Positions 59,391 through 64,000 of a stretch of DNA of 64,000 bases are shown piece after piece. The notes under the pieces are model-generated. The model did no database searches. It worked only from the letters and a program-made list of their open reading frames with translations, and was not told where the DNA came from. The position numbers and the translations under genes are program-made. Within the stretch, counting starts at the first letter, position 1. Each line of letters begins with the position of its first letter. Location of the stretch: contig DASRJE010000157.1 of assembly GCA_035649635.1 (NCBI GenBank), forward strand, positions 17,590-81,589, read 5' to 3'. Source of the DNA: Gp6-AA40 sp035649635 (GTDB lineage Bacteria; Acidobacteriota; Vicinamibacteria; Vicinamibacterales; UBA2999).

Positions 59391-62264
59391 ATGAAAGAGG
59401 GCATGAGCCGACTGCTCCACGATCGCTACTACGCCTACGCCTCAGAGCAGGCATGGGATCTCGCAACAGGTGAGAGCGTACCGCTCACCGACTTGACGGC
59501 GCCGGCCTCGACATCCGGAACGATTACCGAGCCGCTCGTCGAGGTACTCGACCATGGCCGCGAGGGTGAGCCGCGTTGGGTCGTGGTGGAGACCAGCGCC
59601 GGACCAGCATCGCTGGCGGTAGCAAGGCGCGTCGCGGAGCACGCCCGCGTGCGCGGCCTGGTGCCAATCGCGGTGGATGTCTACCTGCGTTTGCGCTCGC
59701 TACTCGACGAGGAGTTGCGGCATCGAACGCTGATGCTCATTCTGGCCCCCGGGTCGCCACTCGAACAGGCCCGCCAGGCGATGATCGCCGCCGCGGCGAC
59801 GTCGCCGCGCCCGCATGTTCTTGTGTCGTTTCGAAGCACGCGCATACCGCCCGACTCAGCCCTCGGTCAACGAAGCGGTGGGTCACCCGACTCTGCCCAC
59901 GTGGTTCGTGAGGCACGCGCTGTGTATGGAGCCGGAGTTTCGATGCGTCCCGTGGTCAAGGCCCACCCGGAAGACGTGTTGCGACACATCGCCCGGGCGG
60001 CAAAGTGGGTCGAACTCTGCCAGACAGGAAGACACGCGGCCGCCGATCGTTTGCTGCGTGATGTGGCTGGGGCGCTCGTCCGGCGCCAGGCGCTCGCTCC
60101 CGCGGCGACGACACTCATCACTCTGGGGCGCCTTGCGCTGGAACGAGGTCGTGCGTTGGAAGCGGACTCGATCTTTGGCGATGCCGCGGCCCACGCACAA
60201 CGGGCGAAGGAGGAGAACCTTTCTTCGTCGGCACGGGTGTGGCAGGCCGCTGCCCGCACGGACGCGGCGCGCCTGAGCGCCGCCGAATCGCTGTGCCGCG
60301 CGGCAATTGTCGCCGGTGCACTGGTCGATGGCGAGCGAGCCCGCGCAGAAGCGACGCTTGCACGAATACTCCTGTGGCAGGGTCGTGTCTCCGAAGCCGC
60401 GACGCTGATGTTGTCCTCAGACCCGGTCGGTCGACACAGGCCAAAGGCGCTGTCGACGGACTCGGACGATCGCGAGGTGAGCGTGTGCGTCACGGCGATT
60501 CTCGTTCGTGTACTGATTGCTCACGGCGATGTGTTCGCGGCCGGCCAACGAGCACGCGAGCTACTCGCGCAAGCCGAAAGCGGCGACCATCGACTCCTGC
60601 AGGTGATGGCCTTGGTAGCGCATCTGCGCGTTCTGCTGGAGGCCGGCGACCTGACGCTTGCCGAGCAGCGGTTGACCGACGTCAGAAATGCGGCACGCGC
60701 GGCGCGCGCGCCGCTCCGACTCGTCCGGGCGCGATTGTTATGGGTCGATGCCCTTCGCCGCGCTGGCCGAGCTCACGATGCGGACCGAGAGCTTCGAGAC
60801 TTACGCCGCCTGCGCGGTGCCACCCCTCCGCTGCTCCGTGACGCCATCGATGGCCGCCTACGTGGCGACAGGAGGCCGGTCAATCGCGAGCGGATCTCGA
60901 TCGGTCCACCCAGCGCGGCCGCCACGATGGTGGTGATGGCGCGCGACGAGGAGCACGACCGCGACGCCATCCGCAAAGTGTTGACGTTTGCAGGCGAAGC
61001 CCTGAAGACAAGCCGCATCGATCTGTGTTCGGCCGACGCAGGCCCGGATACGACGGTCCTGAGTGTGGGAACAGGCATGGCGACCGCGCTTGGTCCACGC
61101 GTCCTGGACGCCGGCATCGTCATCGACGGCTGCACGGGATCGGCCGGTGGGGAACTGGGTGTGCCGGTGCGGGTTGGTTCGCGTCTCGTCGCGGCTGTCG
61201 TGGCGCGGTGGCCGATCGATCGAATGCCACCACCGCATGCGCGGGAGTTGTTGGAGCTCACGGCGGCTGTTGCCGCGCCGCGTGTCGATGCCATGCACGC
61301 GTCGGCGCGAGAGGTGGCGCGTGCGTCGATGGCAATCCCTGAATTGATCGGATCGAGTAGCGCCATCGCGGAAGTGCGGCGGGCCGTCACGCGTGCGGCC
61401 GCGGCGCCATTTTCGGTACTGATCGAGGGGGAGAGCGGGTCGGGCAAGGAGCTGGTTGCACGCGCGTTGCATCAGCTCAGCCCGCGCCGTGAGCGGCGGT
61501 TTTGTGATGTCAATTGCGCGGCCCTGCCGGACGACCTGCTCGAGTCGGAGCTGTTTGGCCACCTCAAAGGCGCGTTCACCGGGGCGGTTGCCGACCGTGC
61601 CGGGCTGATCGAGGAGGCGGACGGCGGGACGCTCTTCCTCGATGAGGTGACCGACTTATCGCCGCGTGCTCAGGCCAAGTTGTTGCGCGTGCTCCAGCAG
61701 CAGGACGTACGGCGCGTTGGGGCGACGTTCAACAAGAGAGTAGACGTCCGTGTCGTCAGTGCCGCCAATCGTGACGTACGCGCGGAAGTGGCCGAGGGCC
61801 GGTTCCGCCAGGATCTGCTCTATCGCCTCGACGTCGTCCGCATCCGGGTGCCGCCGCTGCGCGAGCGGCCGGAGGACATCCCGGAGTTAGCCGATCACCT
61901 GTGGCAGGCGGCGGCGGCGCGCGTCGGCTCGAAGGCCGTGCTCACTCATGGCGTGCTTGCCGCGCTGGCTCGCTATCACTGGCCCGGCAACGTGCGGGAA
62001 CTTCAGAACGTGCTCGCCGGTGTGGCGGTATCGGCGCCATCACGCGGAGCCGTGAAACCGGGCCTTCTGCCGCCGATCATCACAGGTGCGCCGGCGCCCT
62101 CCACAACACGACTGGCCGATGCGCGCGATCAATTCGAGCGGCGATTCATCGAGCTGGCACTGGCCCGAGCCGGTGGTCGTCGTGCCCGCGCCGCCCGTGA
62201 ATTGGGTCTTTCGCGACAGGGTCTGCTGAAGATGATGGCGCGGCTCGGAGTTCAGATTCTATGA
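59391..62264 (+). CDS. Sigma-54-dependent activator with large helical N-terminus
   Basis: 957 residues. The AAA+ domain has Walker A G-E-S-G-S-G-K-E (about 680-687), the sigma-54 contact loop G-A-F-T-G-A (727-732), Walker B G-G-T-L-F-L-D-E-V and R-F-R-Q-D-L-L-Y-R-L. A Fis-type HTH ends the protein (A-A-R-E-L-G-L-S-R-Q-G-L-L-K). No receiver domain is present. Residues about 190-500 are Ala/Arg-rich helical, TPR-like, and about 510-640 look like a GAF domain. It is probably an enhancer-binding protein that senses a ligand or partner. It is not next to an obvious target. The start could also be ATG 59403. Confidence 0.9.
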   Translation: MKEGMSRLLHDRYYAYASEQAWDLATGESVPLTDLTAPASTSGTITEPLVEVLDHGREGEPRWVVVETSAGPASLAVARRVAEHARVRGLVPIAVDVYLRLRSLLDEELRHRTLMLILAPGSPLEQARQAMIAAAATSPRPHVLVSFRSTRIPPDSALGQRSGGSPDSAHVVREARAVYGAGVSMRPVVKAHPEDVLRHIARAAKWVELCQTGRHAAADRLLRDVAGALVRRQALAPAATTLITLGRLALERGRALEADSIFGDAAAHAQRAKEENLSSSARVWQAAARTDAARLSAAESLCRAAIVAGALVDGERARAEATLARILLWQGRVSEAATLMLSSDPVGRHRPKALSTDSDDREVSVCVTAILVRVLIAHGDVFAAGQRARELLAQAESGDHRLLQVMALVAHLRVLLEAGDLTLAEQRLTDVRNAARAARAPLRLVRARLLWVDALRRAGRAHDADRELRDLRRLRGATPPLLRDAIDGRLRGDRRPVNRERISIGPPSAAATMVVMARDEEHDRDAIRKVLTFAGEALKTSRIDLCSADAGPDTTVLSVGTGMATALGPRVLDAGIVIDGCTGSAGGELGVPVRVGSRLVAAVVARWPIDRMPPPHARELLELTAAVAAPRVDAMHASAREVARASMAIPELIGSSSAIAEVRRAVTRAAAAPFSVLIEGESGSGKELVARALHQLSPRRERRFCDVNCAALPDDLLESELFGHLKGAFTGAVADRAGLIEEADGGTLFLDEVTDLSPRAQAKLLRVLQQQDVRRVGATFNKRVDVRVVSAANRDVRAEVAEGRFRQDLLYRLDVVRIRVPPLRERPEDIPELADHLWQAAAARVGSKAVLTHGVLAALARYHWPGNVRELQNVLAGVAVSAPSRGAVKPGLLPPIITGAPAPSTTRLADARDQFERRFIELALARAGGRRARAARELGLSRQGLLKMMARLGVQIL

Positions 62265-62364
62265 GTGTCTCTCTGCAGGGAGCTCTATTGCGCTCCCCAC
62301 AGAGTCCTTCCGCGACCGGTGGGCTTGATCCGGTTTCGTCGACATCTTCCGAAAGGTGGATTCG

Positions 62365-62682
62365 ATGTCCCGAATGCCCGAAAGCCGGAAAGGTCGGCGC
62401 CCACGCCGGCAGTTCGATGAGGAGTTTCGCAGCCAGGCCGTTCGCTTGGTCCTGGATGACGGCAAGACGATCGGCGCGGTCGCCCGTGACCTCGATCTGA
62501 CGCCGTCGGCCTTGCGCTTGTGGGTGCGCCGCGCGCAGGCCGATCGCACGCACGGCCGCACCGGTCTCACCACCGCCGAGCGCGAAGAGCTCGCCCGGCT
62601 CCGCAAAGAGAATCGCGAGCTGCGGACGGAGCGCGACATCCTAAAAAGAGCCACGGCCTTCTTCCCGAAGCACCAGGCGTAA
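62365..62682 (+). CDS. IS3 transposase OrfA
   Basis: An HTH_Tnp_1-type DNA-binding protein: R-Q-F-D-E-E-F-R-S-Q-A-V-R-L-V, then I-G-A-V-A-R-D-L-D-L-T-P-S-A-L-R-L-W-V. A leucine-zipper-like end follows (L-A-R-L-R-K-E-N-R-E-L-R-T-E-R-D-I-L-K-R-A). ATG 62365 is used (AAGGTGG upstream). An A-run (62643-62647) followed by G, near the end, is a candidate -1 frameshift site for OrfAB production. Confidence 0.92.
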   Translation: MSRMPESRKGRRPRRQFDEEFRSQAVRLVLDDGKTIGAVARDLDLTPSALRLWVRRAQADRTHGRTGLTTAEREELARLRKENRELRTERDILKRATAFFPKHQA

Positions 62683-63539
62683 GGTTTGCCTGGATCGCGG
62701 CGGAGAAGGCCGAATACACCATCGCCGAATGCTGTCGGGTCCTCCGGGTCTCCGCGAGCGGCTTCTATGCCTGGCAGCAGCGGCCCGAGTCGCCGCATGC
62801 GGTGCGGGATCGCCAGCTGCGCGTGTTGATCCGAGCGTCGCACGAGGGCAACCGCCGCGCCTACGGGAGCCCCCGGGTCCTTAAGGATCTCCTCGAGCAA
62901 GGCATCCCTATCAGTCGCAAGCGGGTCGGCGGCTGATGCGGGCCGAGGGGCTCAAGGCCCGCGTCCGGAAGCGGTTCCACTCGACCACGATGAGCGATCA
63001 CGATCAGCCCATCGCCGGCAATGTGCTCGACCGACAGTTCGTCGCCGAGCGTCCGAATCAGCGCTGGGTCGGCGACACGACGGAGTTCCTCATCGGTATC
63101 AGCGCCAAGCTGTATCTGGCGGCCATCATGGATCTGCATTCCCGGTTCATCGTCGGCTGGGCGCTGAGTGCCGTGAATGACCGCCACCTCACGCTCAGCG
63201 CGCTCGACAAAGCGCTCAAGCGCCGGTGCCCCGAGGCGGGGCTGCTGCATCACTCCGACCAGGGCTGCACGTATGCGAGCGAGGACTATCGCACGCGCCT
63301 CGACGCGCACGGAATCACGTGCAGCATGGAGCTGCCGGGGCAATTGCTATGACAACGCGGTGATGGAGAGCTGGTTCTCGACGGTGAAGAGCGAAGAAGC
63401 CGAGCGCTTTGAGAGCTACGCCCACGCCAAGGAGGCCTTGTTCGATTACATCGAGGTGTTCGATAACCAGCGGCACCGACACTCCACGCTCGGTCAGATC
63501 AGCCCTGCGGAGTTCGAGCGTCGCTTCAATGCTGCGTAG
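62679..63539 (+). pseudogene. IS3 transposase OrfB, two frameshifts
   Basis: The frame starts V-R-F-A-W-I-A-A-E-K, with the usual A-E-C-C-R-V-L-R-V-S-A-S-G-F-Y-A-W. At about 62925-62935 one base is missing (R-V-G-G then stop, expected R-V-A-R-L-M-R-A-E-G-L). The middle part, with the first catalytic Asp (V-G-D-T-T-E) and the second (H-S-D-Q-G), runs in another frame. At about 63331-63340 one extra base returns it to the first frame for N-A-V-M-E-S-W-F with the Glu. The net frame is thus restored twice over, and no intact protein is made. Confidence 0.9.
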
Positions 63540-63595
63540 GAGGCACGGTGGGGGCGCTCGGCCTCGCCTTGCATGCCGCCAATCGGTGCGTTATT

Positions 63596-63619
63596 ATACT
63601 GAACCACATGGTTCAGTAT
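63596..63619. promoter_or_regulatory. Palindromic operator overlapping the arsR-like start codon
   Basis: Perfect 11-base arms ATACTGAACCA (63596-63606) and TGGTTCAGTAT (63609-63619) with a 2-base centre. The start codon of the regulator (63608-63610) sits in this site and the right arm codes for V-Q-Y. Autorepression by the ArsR-type protein is the natural inference. Confidence 0.75.
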
Positions 63620-63973
63620 ATGCGGACCCGCTTCGATGCCTCGTTTGCCGCGCTCTCGGACGCCACCCGACGCGGTGTTCTGGAGCAGCTCGGGCGTGCA
63701 GACGCGTCGATCACGGACCTTGCCGAGAAGTTCCACATGACCCTCACGGGCATGAAGAAGCACGTCGGCGTCTTGGAGCAGGCGGGGCTCGTCACCACGG
63801 CGAAGGTCGGGCGCGTGCGGACCTGCAGGCTCGGCCTGCGCAGACTGGATGAAGAGGCGGCATGGATCGAGAGGTACCGCCAGCGCTGGGATGCACGGTT
63901 CGACGAGCTGGACAAGGTTGTCGAGGAACTGAAACGGAAGGAGAAGGTTGATGGACGCAAGAAGAGAGAGTGA
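63608..63973 (+). CDS. ArsR-family transcriptional regulator
   Basis: A winged-helix regulator of 121 residues: F-D-A-S-F-A-A-L-S-D-A-T-R-R-G-V-L-E-Q-L-G, then the HTH I-T-D-L-A-E-K-F-H-M-T-L-T-G-M-K-K-H-V-G-V-L-E-Q-A-G-L-V. No metal-binding Cys cluster is seen. It matches the subgroup that pairs with SRPBCC/AHSA1-type proteins. The start ATG at 63608 is chosen since M-V-Q-Y begins there. The tail is Lys/Arg-rich. An SRPBCC gene begins 11 bases downstream. Confidence 0.9.
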   Translation: MVQYMRTRFDASFAALSDATRRGVLEQLGRADASITDLAEKFHMTLTGMKKHVGVLEQAGLVTTAKVGRVRTCRLGLRRLDEEAAWIERYRQRWDARFDELDKVVEELKRKEKVDGRKKRE

Positions 63974-63983
63974 GCCCACGCCC

Positions 63984-64000
63984 ATGAAGAACCGCACGAC
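63984..64000 (+). CDS. Start of an SRPBCC/AHSA1-type protein (cut by window end)
   Basis: Only M-K-N-R-T and two bases are visible. The N-terminus M-K-N-R-T-T is the common start of SRPBCC-domain proteins encoded after this ArsR subgroup. The identification rests on context and five residues only. Confidence 0.5.

Larger units (their letters stand above)
62274..63573 (+). mobile_element. IS3-family insertion sequence (inactive copy)
   Basis: It contains an orfA/orfB pair of IS3 type. The ends are tentative: the 28-base stretch beginning TGCAGGGAG at 62274 and the inverted stretch ending TTGCA at 63573 share TGCA, GGxG and GCGC(T)CCCCAC-like blocks. No direct target repeat is seen. The left end lies 10 bases after the sigma-54 activator stop. 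The transposase has two frameshifts (see the pseudogene entry). Confidence 0.75.

Noticed and set aside
62274..62305. Terminator of the sigma-54 activator (GGGAGC and GCTCCC stem)
   Set aside because: A 6-bp stem exists but there is no T tract, and the same bases are better explained as the tentative IS end.
63600..63960. A toxin-antitoxin reading of the ArsR-type gene and the partial gene after it
   Set aside because: The winged-helix pattern and the M-K-N-R-T start fit an ArsR-SRPBCC pair better, and no toxin motif is visible.

Overview
The window reads as chromosomal DNA from a GC-rich, Gram-negative-type soil bacterium, most likely an Acidobacteriota member (a Vicinamibacteria-like lineage is my guess). 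Support is: a VWFA-related protein of the acidobacterial TIGR03436 type at 26.4 kb; outer-membrane machinery (BamD, an Mla/MCE lipid transporter, a beta-barrel protein); many secreted hydrolases; and several families of intergenic palindromes. No ribosomal marker is present, so the taxonomy is inference. No CRISPR array, prophage or large island is visible. The only clear mobile element is an IS3-type copy at the right edge.

Layout. 1-10.2 kb: a plus-strand, overlap-coupled surface-glycan or polyprenyl-sugar cluster (GT39-like membrane enzymes, two GT2 polyprenyl-phosphate glycosyltransferases, two SAM methyltransferases, a membrane-fused spermidine-synthase-like protein). 10.3-16.2 kb: NTF2-like protein, alpha/beta hydrolase, gamma-glutamyltransferase, DUF5996, a DUF3052-like protein and a large secreted hydrolase. 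16.2-22.4 kb: housekeeping (RarA, TrmH-type methyltransferase, GreA, ArgG) plus a patatin-fold protein without its serine and an acetyltransferase. 22.6-27.3 kb: SGNH hydrolase, a decayed type-B esterase, a DHH phosphoesterase and the VWFA protein, with palindromic repeats between them. 27.5-33 kb: uvrB and an MlaE-MlaF-MlaD lipid transporter followed by YtxH-like and DUF948-like membrane proteins. 33-40.5 kb: lower-density accessory region with secreted proteins, remnants, a sterol-desaturase-like enzyme and a proteasome-beta-like Ntn hydrolase. 40.7-46.6 kb: tRNA-Val, then upp, an MTA/SAH-type deaminase, hpt, an atypical RpiB and an extended DeoC, a binding protein, an OM barrel and tRNA-Gly. 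This looks like a nucleobase-salvage and pentose-phosphate group. 46.7-59.3 kb: phosphohexomutase, sugar nucleotidyltransferase, pgsA, an ECF sigma module, bamD, thioesterase, then a minus-strand run aroC-def-fmt-rsmB-PASTA-rpe. 59.4-64 kb: an unusual sigma-54 activator, the IS3 copy with a doubly frameshifted transposase, and an ArsR-SRPBCC pair cut by the window end.

The most interesting points are: the RpiB-like/DeoC pair, with microcompartment-style N-terminal extensions and a Cys-to-Asp change in the RpiB site; a dispersed hairpin whose loop carries the start codon of a secreted protein; the patatin-like membrane protein lacking its nucleophile; the Ntn hydrolase with a Ser in the proteasome Thr1 position; the exact 34-residue repeats of the MCE protein; and two REP-like families with constant loop or flank rules.
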